From an uncultured Geobacter sp. (GTDB lineage Bacteria; Desulfobacterota; Desulfuromonadia; Geobacterales; Geobacteraceae), in the NCBI GenBank assembly GCA_903915655.1, contig CAIWTU010000018.1, positions 1-36,876 of the forward strand: a stretch of DNA of 36,876 bases. Direction: 5' to 3'. Positions 12,726-21,789 of the stretch are shown here, one piece after another; positions within the stretch are counted from its first letter, which is position 1; each line of letters opens with the position of its first letter. Below the pieces are notes generated by a model that made no database searches, was not told where the DNA came from, and saw only the letters and a list, made by a program, of their open reading frames with translations. The position numbers and the translations under genes are program-made.

Positions 12726-12880
12726 GCGCCTTCCTCCTTTCTTTTTGGTGTGTGGGTCGTTAACCCGGCCAAAGTCAGGAAGCGGAAGTGAGTAACCTTA
12801 CGCACCATAAGTCTCGGTAGGCCGAAAAAACATTTAAGCAGCCAGGTAGTGACCGCGCCTACTGTCTTTGACTTTGGCAA
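12726..12880 (-). promoter_or_regulatory. Ribosomal protein L10 leader RNA (autoregulatory)
   Basis: The 169-base gap between rplA and rplJ folds like the known L10 leader. On the minus strand CCAAAGTCA (12869-12877) pairs perfectly with TGACTTTGG (12769-12777) to close a long-range stem. Inside it GTAGGC (12857-12862) pairs with GCCTAC (12817-12822). The second arm is followed by CGAGAC, resembling the conserved internal loop of this family. In the family, L10 with L7/L12 binds here to repress rplJL. The exact 5' boundary is approximate. Confidence 0.8.
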
Positions 12881-12894
12881 AAACGGCAAAAATC

Positions 12895-13596
12895 TTATAT
12901 TTGAGGAGTAAGGTCAGTTAGATCGATCGGCACACCGGGCCCCATCGTAGAAGATAACGTCACCTTCTTCATATAGTTGCCTTTTGCAGCGGGCGGTTTA
13001 GCTTTTACAAGAGCATCTACCAGCGCAAGTATGTTCTCCTGGAGCTTATCGATGGCAAAGGAAAGCTTGCCAACCGGCGCATGTACGATACCGGCCTTTT
13101 CGACCCTGAACTCGACCTTGCCAGCCTTGGATTCCTTTACCGCTCTATCTACATCGAATGTCACCGTACCGACCTTCGGATTGGGCATAAGACCACGCGG
13201 ACCAAGCAATTTGCCGATTTTACCGACAACACCCATCATGTCAGGAGTTGCAATCGCGGTATCGAAGTCAAACCACCCCCCCTGTATTTTTGCGACAAGG
13301 TCTTCAGCCCCCACGTAATCAGCTCCGGCCTCTCTCGCTTCCCTTTCTTTCTCACCCTTGGCAAACACCAGAACTTTGACATCTTTGCCAAGACCGTTCG
13401 GGAGTACAACAGCGCCGCGAACCATCTGATCTGCATGGCGTGGGTCAACCCCGAGCCGCACCGCTACATCGACAGTCTCGTCAAATTTGGCGTAAGAAGC
13501 GTCTTTGATTATCCCGACCGCTTCTTTCAGTAGATAATTTTTCGTCCTGTCAACTTTGGCACGGGCCTCTTTATGTTTTTTTGTAATAGTAGACAT
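12895..13596 (-). CDS. rplA: 50S ribosomal protein L1
   Basis: L1 forms the mobile stalk near the E site and acts as translational repressor of rplK-rplA in E. coli. The 233 residues match family length. Recognisable segments include [20 protein letters not shown] near residue 40, [10 protein letters not shown]-like [16 protein letters not shown] near 133, and the C-terminal TLSSTMGPG. The start is ATG 13596. The gene is 18 bases downstream of rplK, so the two are surely co-transcribed. Confidence 0.98.
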   Translation of the reverse strand: MSTITKKHKEARAKVDRTKNYLLKEAVGIIKDASYAKFDETVDVAVRLGVDPRHADQMVRGAVVLPNGLGKDVKVLVFAKGEKEREAREAGADYVGAEDLVAKIQGGWFDFDTAIATPDMMGVVGKIGKLLGPRGLMPNPKVGTVTFDVDRAVKESKAGKVEFRVEKAGIVHAPVGKLSFAIDKLQENILALVDALVKAKPPAAKGNYMKKVTLSSTMGPGVPIDLTDLTPQI

Positions 13597-13614
13597 GCGT
13601 CACCCTCTCCTGAA

Positions 13615-14037
13615 TTAAACTATCTCAACACCCATGCTGCGTGCCGTACCCTCTATTGTCTTAACAGCTGCCTCAAGACTTGCAGCATTCAGATCAGGCA
13701 TTTTTTTCTTTGCGATTTCTATTACCTGATCCTTGGATAATTTGCCAACTTTGTTTTTATTAGGGACACTGGAACCGCTTTCTATGCCGAGCGATTTCTT
13801 GATAAGAACGGCAGCCGGCGGGGTTTTAGTAATAAACGTAAAAGATCTGTCAGCATAAACCGTTATGACAACGGGTGTTATTGTCCCCTCATCACCCTGA
13901 GTCTTGGCGTTAAATGCCTTACAGAACTCCATTATATTCACACCGTGCTGACCCAATGCAGGTCCGACAGGTGGCGAAGGATTCGCTTTCCCGGCTGGAA
14001 TCTGGAGTTTAATATACCCGGTAATCTTTTTAGCCAT
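13615..14037 (-). CDS. rplK: 50S ribosomal protein L11
   Basis: L11 binds the GTPase-associated region of 23S rRNA and is needed for RelA activation by uncharged tRNA. The 140 residues contain the N-terminal proline-rich switch ([20 protein letters not shown]), then IMEFCKAFN, and the rRNA-binding C-terminal domain with [17 protein letters not shown] 14037 has AAGGAG eight bases upstream. It lies 98 bases after nusG; I see no clear hairpin or promoter in that gap. Confidence 0.98.
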   Translation of the reverse strand: MAKKITGYIKLQIPAGKANPSPPVGPALGQHGVNIMEFCKAFNAKTQGDEGTITPVVITVYADRSFTFITKTPPAAVLIKKSLGIESGSSVPNKNKVGKLSKDQVIEIAKKKMPDLNAASLEAAVKTIEGTARSMGVEIV

Positions 14038-14135
14038 CTTGTAAGCTCCTTATACGTACGTCATAAAGCAGGTAAAAACCGCCTTTTTTTCTACTCCCTA
14101 CAGTTGAGTTTACTTCAAAACCAGACAACAGAAGA

Positions 14136-14663
14136 TCAGCACTTTTCTACCTGCATAAACTCTAATTCAACTGGAGTTGCCCGCCCGAAAATACTGACCA
14201 TGACCCGCAATTTACCTTTATCGGGCTTGACATCCTCCACAACCCCGGCAAAGTTCAGAAACGGGCCGTCTACCACGCGAACGGTTTCGCCTACCTCAAA
14301 AAGGACTTTCGGCTTCGGCTTCTCAGCCCCTTCTTCCATACGTCGAGTAATCTTATGGACTTCCTCATCAGGAATCTGCACAGGATTATTGCCGCCTACA
14401 AAGCCGGTAACCTTTGCCGTCTCCTTGACAACATGCCAGGTTTCGTCGTTCAACTCCATATTTAGCAGGATATAACCCGGAAAAAACTTTCTTGTAGAGG
14501 TCTTTCGCTCCCCTTTTTTCAACTCAACAACGGTCTCGCACGGTATCAGGACCTCGCCAAAAAACTCTTCAAGTCCCATGTTTTTTATACGTTCCTGAAG
14601 GGAAAGCTTTACCTTGTTTTCAAATCCGGAATACGTATGTACTCCATACCATTTTATTGCCAT
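14136..14663 (-). CDS. nusG: Transcription termination/antitermination factor NusG
   Basis: NusG binds the elongating RNA polymerase and couples it to Rho or to the ribosome. I choose ATG 14663 (MAIKWYGVHTYSGFENKV), 175 residues, with AAAGGA seven bases upstream. An in-frame TTG immediately before it is less likely. The NGN domain covers about residues 1-115, including PGYILLNMELNDETWHVVK. The KOW domain follows with FEVGETVRVVDGPFLNFAGVVE near residue 125. It is directly downstream of secE, an almost universal pairing. Confidence 0.97.
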   Translation of the reverse strand: MAIKWYGVHTYSGFENKVKLSLQERIKNMGLEEFFGEVLIPCETVVELKKGERKTSTRKFFPGYILLNMELNDETWHVVKETAKVTGFVGGNNPVQIPDEEVHKITRRMEEGAEKPKPKVLFEVGETVRVVDGPFLNFAGVVEDVKPDKGKLRVMVSIFGRATPVELEFMQVEKC

Positions 14664-14674
14664 CAAAAAATCCT

Positions 14675-14860
14675 TTAGCCAAGTAAAGCCCGTATCACTT
14701 TTGCAAGAATGGCATCACAGAGTCCAAGATAAAAAGAGATCAAAAGTATAATCAAAACGACAATCCATGTAGTGGAAATCGTTTCCTTTCGAGTTGGCCA
14801 TGTAACCTTCTTTAACTCGGAGCGAACATCAATTAGAAAATGATTTACTTTGGCCAGCAC
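14675..14860 (-). CDS. secE: Preprotein translocase subunit SecE
   Basis: SecE is the small essential clamp of the SecYEG protein-export channel in the inner membrane. The product is a one-TM type: an amphipathic stretch with the family motif ELKKVTWPTRKE, then a single membrane helix TTWIVVLIILLISFYLGLCD. I prefer GTG 14860 (61 residues) because AGAGG lies seven bases upstream. An ATG six codons earlier (14878, 67 residues) has no visible ribosome binding site. It sits between tRNA-Trp and nusG, the usual location. Confidence 0.93.
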   Translation of the reverse strand: MLAKVNHFLIDVRSELKKVTWPTRKETISTTWIVVLIILLISFYLGLCDAILAKVIRALLG

Positions 14861-14914
14861 GTTTCTACCTCTTCCCATCTCAATCGAGACTGAACCGATC
14901 TGATTTCTTTAAGT

Positions 14915-14991
14915 TGGCAGGCCAGGAGGGATTCGAACCCACAACACCCGGTTTTGGAGACCGGTGCTCTAGCCGTTAGAGCTACTGGCCT
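14915..14991 (-). tRNA. tRNA-Trp (anticodon CCA)
   Basis: A complete cloverleaf is visible on the minus strand. The acceptor stem AGGCCAG/CTGGCCT is followed by discriminator G and an encoded CCA end. The anticodon arm ACCGG-TCTCCAAAA-CCGGT carries anticodon CCA, and the T loop GTTCGAATC is canonical. It lies between rpmG and secE. Confidence 0.97.
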
Positions 14992-15026
14992 GCATGGTAC
15001 TACACCCCATCCGTTATGAGTGGAAC

Positions 15027-15176
15027 CTATTTGGTTTCCTTATGCAGAGTGTGTGTACGACAAAAGCGACAATACTTGCTGAACTCCAGTTTTTTGGGAG
15101 TTGTTCTTTTATTTTTTGTAGTTGTATAATTGCGCCTCTTACACTCGGAGCACGCAAGAGTAATAATATCTCTCAT
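15027..15176 (-). CDS. rpmG: 50S ribosomal protein L33
   Basis: L33 is a small protein of the large subunit near the E site. Translating the minus strand from ATG 15176 gives 49 residues starting [20 protein letters not shown] and ending HTLHKETK. Both zinc-binding pairs (CSEC and CRFC) are kept, so this is the zinc-containing type. AAAGGA lies seven bases upstream of the ATG. It sits between tuf and tRNA-Trp, an order seen in many bacteria. Confidence 0.96.
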   Translation of the reverse strand: MRDIITLACSECKRRNYTTTKNKRTTPKKLEFSKYCRFCRTHTLHKETK

Positions 15177-15228
15177 TTTCTTATCCTTTATTTAAATGCA
15201 GGAATAAATTGCAGGCTGCATCTCTACT

Positions 15229-16419
15229 TTATTCTATGATTGAGCTGACAACGCCAGCGCCGACTGTGCGACCGCCTTCACGGATAGCAAAGCGTAGCCC
15301 ATCGTCCATTGCAATCGGGGTAATCAGGTTTACCGTCATCGCAACATTATCTCCCGGCATCACCATCTCGATCCCCTCCGGAAGCTCTGCCACACCCGTT
15401 ACGTCTGTTGTCCTGAAATAAAACTGCGGACGGTAACCATTGAAAAACGGTGTGTGCCGACCCCCCTCTTCCTTGGTCAGAATATACGCTTCTGCCTTGA
15501 ACTTGGTATGTGGCGTTATTGAACCGGGCTTCGCAAGAACCTGTCCCCGTTCTATATCCTCTCGCTTTACACCCCGCAGCAGTGCGCCGATGTTGTCGCC
15601 GGCACGCCCTTCATCCAGGAGCTTGCGAAACATCTCTACTCCGGTTACGGTCGTCTTTGCCGTAGTCTTGACCCCTACTATCTCTACCTCTTCTCCAACC
15701 TTGACTATACCGCGCTCAACTCGTCCGGTTGCTACTGTTCCTCGACCCGATATAGAAAAAACATCTTCTACCGGCATCAGGAACGGCTTGTCTATCGCAC
15801 GCTCCGGCATCGGTATGTAGCTGTCGACCGCTTCCATCAATTTCGTGATCGCCTGCTCGCCGAGCTCGCCCGTGTCCCCTTCCAGCCCCTTGAGCGCTGA
15901 ACCCTTGATTATCGGGATATCCTCTCCGGGAAAGTCATATGCGGAGAGAAGTTCGCGTATCTCAAGTTCGACCAGCTCGATAAGCTCCTCATCATCGACC
16001 ATGTCCGCCTTGTTCAGAAATACTACTATGTAAGGTACGCCAACCTGACGAGCAAGAAGAATATGCTCACGAGTCTGCGGCATGGGACCGTCTGCCGCTG
16101 AAACCACCAGTATCGCGCCATCCATCTGCGCAGCCCCGGTTATCATGTTCTTCACATAGTCCGCATGGCCGGGACAGTCTACATGGGCATAGTGACGGTT
16201 GTCCGTCTCATATTCCACATGGGCCGTGGCTATCGTGATCCCGCGCTCCCGCTCTTCCGGTGCATTGTCAATCATATCGAACGATTTGAACTCCGCCTGG
16301 CCTTTTGAAGACAATACCTTCGTAATAGCCGCAGTCAACGTGGTCTTGCCATGGTCAACGTGCCCTATCGTTCCTATGTTTACGTGCGGCTTCTTCCTAT
16401 CAAATTTAGCCTTTGCCAT
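15229..16419 (-). CDS. tuf: Elongation factor Tu, copy 2
   Basis: EF-Tu delivers aminoacyl-tRNA to the ribosomal A site. From ATG 16419 the product is 396 residues, exactly the family norm. The frame is open 35 codons further upstream, but that part overlaps tRNA-Thr and is not coding. Seen in order: P-loop [10 protein letters not shown] (about residue 18), [33 protein letters not shown], and the C-terminal barrel domains with [13 protein letters not shown] and [22 protein letters not shown]. It follows four tRNA genes and precedes rpmG-tRNA-Trp-secE-nusG. It is nearly identical to copy 1 over the overlap. Confidence 0.98.
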   Translation of the reverse strand: MAKAKFDRKKPHVNIGTIGHVDHGKTTLTAAITKVLSSKGQAEFKSFDMIDNAPEERERGITIATAHVEYETDNRHYAHVDCPGHADYVKNMITGAAQMDGAILVVSAADGPMPQTREHILLARQVGVPYIVVFLNKADMVDDEELIELVELEIRELLSAYDFPGEDIPIIKGSALKGLEGDTGELGEQAITKLMEAVDSYIPMPERAIDKPFLMPVEDVFSISGRGTVATGRVERGIVKVGEEVEIVGVKTTAKTTVTGVEMFRKLLDEGRAGDNIGALLRGVKREDIERGQVLAKPGSITPHTKFKAEAYILTKEEGGRHTPFFNGYRPQFYFRTTDVTGVAELPEGIEMVMPGDNVAMTVNLITPIAMDDGLRFAIREGGRTVGAGVVSSIIE

Positions 16420-16479
16420 TAGGAGTCCCTCCTGCCTTGTTCTTGTTTTATTAGAATTTTCCTCTACGAGGAGCTTTAC

Positions 16480-16555
16480 TGGAGCCCACAATCGGACTCG
16501 AACCGATGACCTCTTCCTTACCAAGGAAGTGCTCTGCCGCCTGAGCTATGTGGGC
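16480..16555 (-). tRNA. tRNA-Thr (anticodon GGT)
   Basis: The acceptor stem GCCCACA/TGTGGGC has discriminator T and an encoded CCA. The anticodon stem CTTCC/GGAAG encloses loop TTGGTAA, anticodon GGT. It is last of four tRNA genes before tuf, the position of thrT in E. coli. Confidence 0.97.
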
Positions 16556-16566
16556 TTTATGAAAAT

Positions 16567-16643
16567 TGGAGCGGGAGACGGGACTCGAACCCGCGACCCT
16601 CAGCTTGGAAGGCTGACGCTCTAGCCAACTGAGCTACTCCCGC
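16567..16643 (-). tRNA. tRNA-Gly (anticodon TCC)
   Basis: The acceptor stem GCGGGAG/CTCCCGC has discriminator T and an encoded CCA. The anticodon stem TCAGC/GCTGA encloses loop CTTCCAA, anticodon TCC. Only 11 bases separate it from tRNA-Thr(GGT), so the two come from one precursor. Confidence 0.97.
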
Positions 16644-16747
16644 CAATTCCTGTAGATTTTTGAAGCCTTCTGCAGCAACAGATCCCCAGTACAAGTGACA
16701 TATGTCTCCTGGGAGAGCGGTTTGCATACGACTTCTGCAGTTCTTTA

Positions 16748-16833
16748 TGGTGGAGGGAGGAGGATTCGAACCTCCGAAGTCGTCCGACGACAGATTTACA
16801 GTCTGTTCCCTTTGGCCACTCGGGAATCCCTCC
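16748..16833 (-). tRNA. tRNA-Tyr (anticodon GTA)
   Basis: This is a class II tRNA with a long variable arm. The acceptor stem is GGAGGGA/TCCCTCC with discriminator A and an encoded CCA. The anticodon arm CAGACTGTAAATCTG carries GTA, and the variable arm CGTCGGACGAC follows. A 104-base spacer separates it from tRNA-Gly, longer than the other gaps in this cluster. Confidence 0.97.
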
Positions 16834-16860
16834 ATATGCGGACAAGCCAAAAACTATTGG

Positions 16861-16936
16861 TGGAGCTGGCGATGGGACTCGAACCCGCAACCTGCTGATT
16901 ACAAGTCAGCTGCTCTTCCAGTTGAGCTACGCCAGC
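16861..16936 (-). tRNA. tRNA-Thr (anticodon TGT)
   Basis: The acceptor stem GCTGGCG/CGCCAGC has discriminator T and an encoded CCA. The anticodon stem GCTGA/TCAGC encloses loop CTTGTAA, anticodon TGT. It is the first gene of the tRNA-tuf unit, about 67 bases downstream of the -10 box at 17003-17008. Confidence 0.97.
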
Positions 16937-17002
16937 ATCTCCTGCTTTACTACAAAAGCAGAAAACGATATACCGCTCTCTGTTCAAAAAAGTGAAGTTC
17001 CT

Positions 17003-17031
17003 TTTATAGATTACTTATCAAATTGTGTCAA
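17003..17031 (-). promoter_or_regulatory. Strong sigma-70 promoter for the tRNA-tuf-secE-nusG unit
   Basis: On the minus strand TTGACA (17026-17031) and TATAAA (17003-17008) are separated by exactly 17 bases, with A/T-rich sequence upstream of the -35. This is the best promoter in the window. It starts only 7 bases beyond the stop codon of the YgiQ-family gene, so the unit is independently transcribed. Confidence 0.85.
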
Positions 17032-17038
17032 GTTTTTT

Positions 17039-18832
17039 TTAGAGTACGCTTAATAATAATGACGCAGCAGATTCACGTCCGCAGAGCTTGAGCGCCTGGA
17101 GTACATTTTTACGCTCCTCCGGTAGATGGTATAGCATCAACGATTTTTGCAGCTGCTTTTCTTTATCACTGCGAGGGACGTATACTTTTTCACCAGTAAA
17201 GGGGTCCATTCCTGTAAAATAGATGCAGGTAGAGAGGGTTCCCGGCGTCGGAGTGAAGTCCTGCACCTGTTCAGACCTTAACCCCATTTGCCGGAGAAAG
17301 AGCGCCAGATCGACCATGTCTGAAAGGGTACAGCCGGGGTGGCCTGACATAAGGTACGGGACAACATACTGCTTTTTCCCCAAACGGCTGCTTTCTTTTC
17401 TGAAAAATTCCAGGAATTTTTCAAATGAGCTTCGACGCGGTTTACGCATCAAATCTGTCACCCTCTCGACCAGGTGCTCTGGGGCAACTTTCAGCAACCC
17501 TCCGACATGAGCAGCCAGAAGCTCCCGCCCGTATTCCGGTTGATGTTCCAGCAGGTCATAGCGAACCCCCGAGGAAACGGCTATATGCTTTATCCCCGGC
17601 AGGTCACGCATATGCCGAAGCAGAGCCGCCCCCCGGCTTCCGGAACAGTTTAAATGTTTACAGATTTCCGGATAGAGGCAGCTATTTCTGCGACAGAGTT
17701 GAGAGCGGGTGAAGTTGCCGCACGACAGACCGTACATATTGGCAGTTGGGCCGCCAACGTCACTTATGCTCCCTTTAAACCAGGCAAAGGCGGAAAGCTC
17801 TCGAGCTTCGCGCAGAATTGACTTCTCGCTGCGAGACTGAACTATTTTCCCCTGATGATGGGTTATGGCACAAAAAGCGCACCCGCCAAAACAGCCGCGA
17901 TGAGAGGTTATCGACGACCGGATCTGCTCGTACGCCGGGATCTTCTCTTTATAGGCGGGATGAGGAGCCTTCTCGAACGGGAGTGCATAAATAGCGTCAA
18001 GTTCATCTTCGGCGAGAGGTAAGGAGGGGGGGTTACAGAGGAGTCGGCGCTTGCCGTGATGCTGCGCGATCGTAGCGGCGCAAAACGGATTCATCTCGAG
18101 ATCCTGTCGCCGGTAAGCTTCTGCATACTTGGAACGGTCTCTGGAGACCTCTTCAAATGAGGGAATCTCGATCAGGGATGTGCTTGCAAGGATCGGCAAA
18201 TTGTCGCTTTCGCCAGTCAGATACGCCGTCCCGCGCAAATCCCTTATCTCTCTGACCGACTCACCATTCTTGACCCTCTCCGCCAGCTCAAGGAGTGAAC
18301 TTTCAGCCATACCATAGACGAGTAAATCAGCCTTTGCATCAAAGAGAATAGAACGACGGACACGGTCTTCCCAGAAATCATAATGAGCAAACCGCCGAAG
18401 ACTTGCTTCAATCCCTCCGATTACCACCGGGACATCCCGGTACGCCTCCTTCAACCTGGAAGTATAGACGATGGCGGCACGATTGGGGCGGGAGCCATGG
18501 CGACCTCCCGGCGTGTAGGCGTCGTCGCGACGGAGCTTGCGGGCTGGCGTATAATGAGCAACCATTGAGTCCATGGCGCCTGAGGAGACGGCGAAAAAAA
18601 GGCGGGGGCGCCCCAAAGCCATAAAAGGAGCTGTGGAACGCCAATCTGGTTGCGCGATGATCCCTACACGAAAACCGCGAGATTCCAGCAGCCTCGCAAG
18701 AAGTGGAACTCCGAAGGAGGGGTGATCAACATAGGCATCACCGGAAACAAAGATTATATCCAGTTCATGCCACCCACGCTTGCGAGCATCTTCTTCATTA
18801 ACAGGAAGGAAAGACATAGACTCTGAGACCAT
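17039..18832 (-). CDS. YgiQ family radical SAM protein (UPF0313)
   Basis: A radical S-adenosylmethionine protein of the YgiQ family; its reaction and substrate are not known. The 597 residues begin with the family signature ([19 protein letters not shown], then [14 protein letters not shown] near residue 28). The cluster-binding motif CFGGCAFC (CxxxCxxC) is at about 312-319. The family segments AISHHQGK-like AITHHQGK and KVAPEHL are also present. ATG 18832 has an AAAAGG very close by; the ATG at 18817 (MSFLPVN) is a good alternative and fits relatives better. It follows argC by 51 bases and may be co-transcribed with it. Confidence 0.93.
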   Translation of the reverse strand: MVSESMSFLPVNEEDARKRGWHELDIIFVSGDAYVDHPSFGVPLLARLLESRGFRVGIIAQPDWRSTAPFMALGRPRLFFAVSSGAMDSMVAHYTPARKLRRDDAYTPGGRHGSRPNRAAIVYTSRLKEAYRDVPVVIGGIEASLRRFAHYDFWEDRVRRSILFDAKADLLVYGMAESSLLELAERVKNGESVREIRDLRGTAYLTGESDNLPILASTSLIEIPSFEEVSRDRSKYAEAYRRQDLEMNPFCAATIAQHHGKRRLLCNPPSLPLAEDELDAIYALPFEKAPHPAYKEKIPAYEQIRSSITSHRGCFGGCAFCAITHHQGKIVQSRSEKSILREARELSAFAWFKGSISDVGGPTANMYGLSCGNFTRSQLCRRNSCLYPEICKHLNCSGSRGAALLRHMRDLPGIKHIAVSSGVRYDLLEHQPEYGRELLAAHVGGLLKVAPEHLVERVTDLMRKPRRSSFEKFLEFFRKESSRLGKKQYVVPYLMSGHPGCTLSDMVDLALFLRQMGLRSEQVQDFTPTPGTLSTCIYFTGMDPFTGEKVYVPRSDKEKQLQKSLMLYHLPEERKNVLQALKLCGRESAASLLLSVL

Positions 18833-18883
18833 TACCTTTTCTGCAGCCGTAAAACTGCCATCAAAACCGATGCCGCAATATTC

Positions 18884-19921
18884 TTACGGAAAAAAGGGGA
18901 GGGTTTCCAAACCGGTATTTTCCGGGAACCCGTTCATGATGTTCATGTTCTGAACCGCCTGTCCAGAGGCCCCTTTGACCAGATTATCAATCGCCGAAAC
19001 CACGACAACCCTCCCGGTCCGCTGATCCGAAACGAGCCCGATATCGCAGAAATTAGACCCCTGAACATGCCTTGTGGAGGGGAAATCTCCCTCGGGTAGA
19101 ATCCGCACAAAGGATTCACCTTGATAAAAATCGTTATACACCTTCAAAATCTCGGCTGTTGTGAAGGCGCCGGTCAACTGCGCATAGATAGTTGAGAGGA
19201 TACCCCTGTCAATTGGGATCAGATGAGGGGTAAAGGAAATAGTCATCTTTTTACCGGCCAGAAGCGAAAGCTCCTGCTCGATCTCGGGAGTGTGGCGGTG
19301 CGTTGCGACACCATATGCCTTGAAACCGTTATGGACCTCACAGAAAAGTGAATCGACCTTTGCGCCACGCCCTGCGCCGCTAACCCCCGACTTTGAGTCT
19401 GCAATAACAGAAGTCAGATTGATCATCCCCTTCTTCAAGAGGGGCGCCAACCCGAGAATCACACTGGTGGGGTAACATCCGGGGTTGGCAATAAGATCCG
19501 CCTTCCTTATTTTCTCCCTGCGGATTTCAGGCAATCCATATACCGCCTTTTTCAAAAGCACGGGGTTCAAATGCGGCTCATACCATGCAGCGTATTCTTC
19601 ATGACTCCGGAAACGGTAGTCTGCTGAAAGATCTACAACTTTTTTGCCAAGCTTGAGAAACGACGGGACCACTTCCATGGCAGCCTTATGGGGAAGAGCC
19701 GTGAAGATAAAATCAGCCTTTGCAGCCACCCTCGCGGGGTCGAGATTTTCCAGAATATAATTGCACCTGCCACGTACGGTCGGGAATATACCTGCAATCG
19801 GTTTCCCTGCGCTTCTTTCCGAGGTCACGCAGGTAACCGCAACCTCGGGATGGCAGTACAGTATCCTCAACAATTCTATGCCGGTATATCCGCTTGCTCC
19901 AACAATGGCAACTTTCAACAT
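18884..19921 (-). CDS. argC: N-acetyl-gamma-glutamyl-phosphate reductase
   Basis: This enzyme reduces N-acetylglutamyl phosphate to the semialdehyde with NADPH, the third step of arginine synthesis. The 345 residues begin with the Rossmann motif [16 protein letters not shown]. The substrate segment [11 protein letters not shown] follows near residue 95, and the catalytic Cys sits in NPGCYPTS (Cys 149). ATG 19921 has AAAGGGG six bases upstream. It follows rpsI but a terminator lies between them. No other arginine gene is in the window. Confidence 0.97.
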   Translation of the reverse strand: MLKVAIVGASGYTGIELLRILYCHPEVAVTCVTSERSAGKPIAGIFPTVRGRCNYILENLDPARVAAKADFIFTALPHKAAMEVVPSFLKLGKKVVDLSADYRFRSHEEYAAWYEPHLNPVLLKKAVYGLPEIRREKIRKADLIANPGCYPTSVILGLAPLLKKGMINLTSVIADSKSGVSGAGRGAKVDSLFCEVHNGFKAYGVATHRHTPEIEQELSLLAGKKMTISFTPHLIPIDRGILSTIYAQLTGAFTTAEILKVYNDFYQGESFVRILPEGDFPSTRHVQGSNFCDIGLVSDQRTGRVVVVSAIDNLVKGASGQAVQNMNIMNGFPENTGLETLPFFP

Positions 19922-19995
19922 GAAAAACCCCTTTACTTCCTTAAATGAGCTGTCAATAGGAGCCTCTTGCGCCGGGAAAATTGTAGAGGCAGCAC

Positions 19996-20028
19996 AAAGA
20001 AAAGGGGAAACCCGTTTGGATTCCCCCT
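19996..20028 (-). terminator. Intrinsic terminator downstream of rpsI
   Basis: On the minus strand AGGGGGAA (20021-20028) pairs with TTTCCCCT (20003-20010), eight pairs including one G-U, around a 10-base loop. It is followed by TTTTCTTTG. It lies between rpsI and argC and should end the rplM-rpsI transcript. Confidence 0.75.
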
Positions 20029-20058
20029 GACAGCTGAACCGGCAACCGGCCTATTTTA

Positions 20059-20451
20059 TTAACGCTTAGAAAACTGGAAGCTTGCGCGGGCACCCTTCTT
20101 GCCGTACTTCTTTCTTTCCTTGACGCGGGAATCACGTGTAATAAAACCCGCCTTTTTCAAGGTTCCACGAAGAGCAACATCAAGCTCAAGCAAAGCCTTG
20201 GTCAGACCATGCTTTATCGCCCCGGCCTGGCCGGAGTCGCCGCCCCCCTTGACTGTGGCAAACACATCGTATTTACCTACATTTTCGGTAATTTCCAAAG
20301 GCTGCAGGACAACCATCTTCGAAGTCTCTCTGCCGAAATAATTATCGAGATCCTTGTTGTTGATTGTGATCTTGCCGCTGCCCGGCTTGAGCCAGACCCT
20401 GGCAATGGATGATTTTCTCTTCCCTGTACCGTAATAGCTGATTGCTGCCAT
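20059..20451 (-). CDS. rpsI: 30S ribosomal protein S9
   Basis: S9 belongs to the 30S head; its C-terminal tail reaches the P-site tRNA. The 130 residues match the family. The N-terminus [19 protein letters not shown], the middle [19 protein letters not shown] and the tail ending FQFSKR are all typical, with the final Lys-Arg conserved. ATG 20451 has AGGAG seven bases upstream. It follows rplM by 32 bases, the near-universal rplM-rpsI pair. Confidence 0.98.
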   Translation of the reverse strand: MAAISYYGTGKRKSSIARVWLKPGSGKITINNKDLDNYFGRETSKMVVLQPLEITENVGKYDVFATVKGGGDSGQAGAIKHGLTKALLELDVALRGTLKKAGFITRDSRVKERKKYGKKGARASFQFSKR

Positions 20452-20483
20452 ATCTTATCTCCTGACTAGAAATAACGTCTTCA

Positions 20484-20912
20484 CTATATGTTCATCACTT
20501 TGGGCTGCTGAGAAGCGTGTGGATGCGCCGACCCTACATAAATCTTGAGCTTTTTCAGCATCTGGCTTGCCAGCTTGTTTTTGGGAAGCATCCCCTTTAC
20601 TGCCTGCCTGAGAAGTTCCTCTGCTTTTTTCTCAAGCAATTTGCCCGCGCTGGTTGACTTGAGACCGCCCGGATAGCCCGAATGGCTGTAATACATTTTG
20701 TCGGCAAGCTTATTGCCGGTCAAAACAATTTTTTCAGCATTCACGACTATAACAAAATCACCCGTATCAACACTCGGAGTAAAAAGTGGCTTTTTCTTGC
20801 CACGCAATACATCTGCTATCTGGGTTGCCACCCTGCCGAGCACCTTCTCGTTAGCATCGACCAGATACCAGTCCCGTGAAACCTCTTTTATTTTTGCCAC
20901 TTGCGTTTTCAT
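20484..20912 (-). CDS. rplM: 50S ribosomal protein L13
   Basis: L13 is an early-assembly protein of the large subunit. The 142 residues are the standard length. Family segments are [20 protein letters not shown] near residue 16, [19 protein letters not shown] near 51, and [10 protein letters not shown] near 110. The start is ATG 20912. It heads the rplM-rpsI unit, with a candidate promoter immediately after truA. Confidence 0.98.
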   Translation of the reverse strand: MKTQVAKIKEVSRDWYLVDANEKVLGRVATQIADVLRGKKKPLFTPSVDTGDFVIVVNAEKIVLTGNKLADKMYYSHSGYPGGLKSTSAGKLLEKKAEELLRQAVKGMLPKNKLASQMLKKLKIYVGSAHPHASQQPKVMNI

Positions 20913-20967
20913 TGCAACCTCGCACCATTCTCAAATATATATCCGCAGAAACGTTCCGAAAGGGCGT

Positions 20968-20996
20968 AGGTTAATGCATCCGCCAAGCTTTGTCAA
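20968..20996 (-). promoter_or_regulatory. Candidate promoter for rplM-rpsI
   Basis: On the minus strand TTGACA (20991-20996) is followed after 17 bases by TAACCT (20968-20973). The -35 is perfect and the -10 is weak (3/6). It lies between the truA stop and the rplM ATG. Confidence 0.45.
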
Positions 20997-21022
20997 GGGG
21001 AAATTAAACTCTTCCGGCTTAA

Positions 21023-21769
21023 TCAATAAAATACTTCAATAAGAGATAACCCCTGCGGTGGGGCTGTAATACCCGTCTTTTTCCTGTCACCTGACAATAT
21101 CAGGGATGGGATTGAATCCGGGTCAAACGCCCCCTGCCCGACCCCTACGAGTGTCCCCACCATGATCCGGACCATGTTCTTCAGAAAACCTGACCCCTTG
21201 ACATCTATTCTGATGAAATCGTCGGCAGAGGAGAGCGCCACGGAATCAATACGGCGCACGGTTGTACCTGCACCGCAATTAGAGGCCCGGAATGCCGAAA
21301 AATCCTTTTCTCCCACGAAGTATTCCGCAGCCTGCCGCATAGCCTGCAGATCCAACTTCACCGGCATCTGCCAGACGAAATAACGATTCAGAGGGGACCT
21401 GCGCGGCGTATTCAGGATTGTGTACCGGTAGTGCTTGCCAACCGCATCGCTACGTGGATTGAAACCCTCCTCCGCCTCTATGGCCTCCCGGATTGCAATA
21501 TCCCGGGGGAGCAGTGAATTCAATCCATCCGAGAAGGCCCGCACCGGGATACCCTTCCCGGTCCGGAAAGCAGCAACCATCCCTCTGGCATGCACACCTG
21601 AATCGGTACGCCCCGAAGATCTGAGGGTGACCGCCTCGCCCAGAAGCTGCGCCAGGGCCTCCTCTATAACCTGCTGAACGGAAATTCCGTTCGGCTGAAA
21701 CTGCCAGCCGACGTAATTGGTCCCGTCGTATTCGATAACAAGTTTAATAGTTCGCATACTGCCAGCCAT
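21023..21769 (-). CDS. truA: tRNA pseudouridine(38-40) synthase
   Basis: TruA converts uridines 38-40 of the tRNA anticodon arm to pseudouridine. The 248 residues begin, after four residues, with RTIKLVIEYDGTNYVGWQFQ. The catalytic Asp is in GRTDSGVHA (Asp 56 from the first Met). The later segments HYRYTI and GSGFLKNMVRIMVG are conserved. The start is uncertain: ATG 21769 is 16 bases from an AAGGAGG that overlaps the asd stop, and ATG 21757 (MRTIKL) fits relatives better. It sits 20 bases after asd. Confidence 0.95.
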   Translation of the reverse strand: MAGSMRTIKLVIEYDGTNYVGWQFQPNGISVQQVIEEALAQLLGEAVTLRSSGRTDSGVHARGMVAAFRTGKGIPVRAFSDGLNSLLPRDIAIREAIEAEEGFNPRSDAVGKHYRYTILNTPRRSPLNRYFVWQMPVKLDLQAMRQAAEYFVGEKDFSAFRASNCGAGTTVRRIDSVALSSADDFIRIDVKGSGFLKNMVRIMVGTLVGVGQGAFDPDSIPSLILSGDRKKTGITAPPQGLSLIEVFY

Positions 21770-21789
21770 GAGGAAGCGGAATCGCCTCC

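Noticed and set aside
16557-16995. Several open frames of 60-100 codons over the tRNA cluster
   Set aside because: They translate tRNA sequence; four well-folded tRNAs explain the region.
19928-19956. TTGACA upstream of argC as a promoter
   Set aside because: The -35 is perfect but nothing like a -10 appears at 16-18 bases; AAGGGG there is the ribosome binding site.
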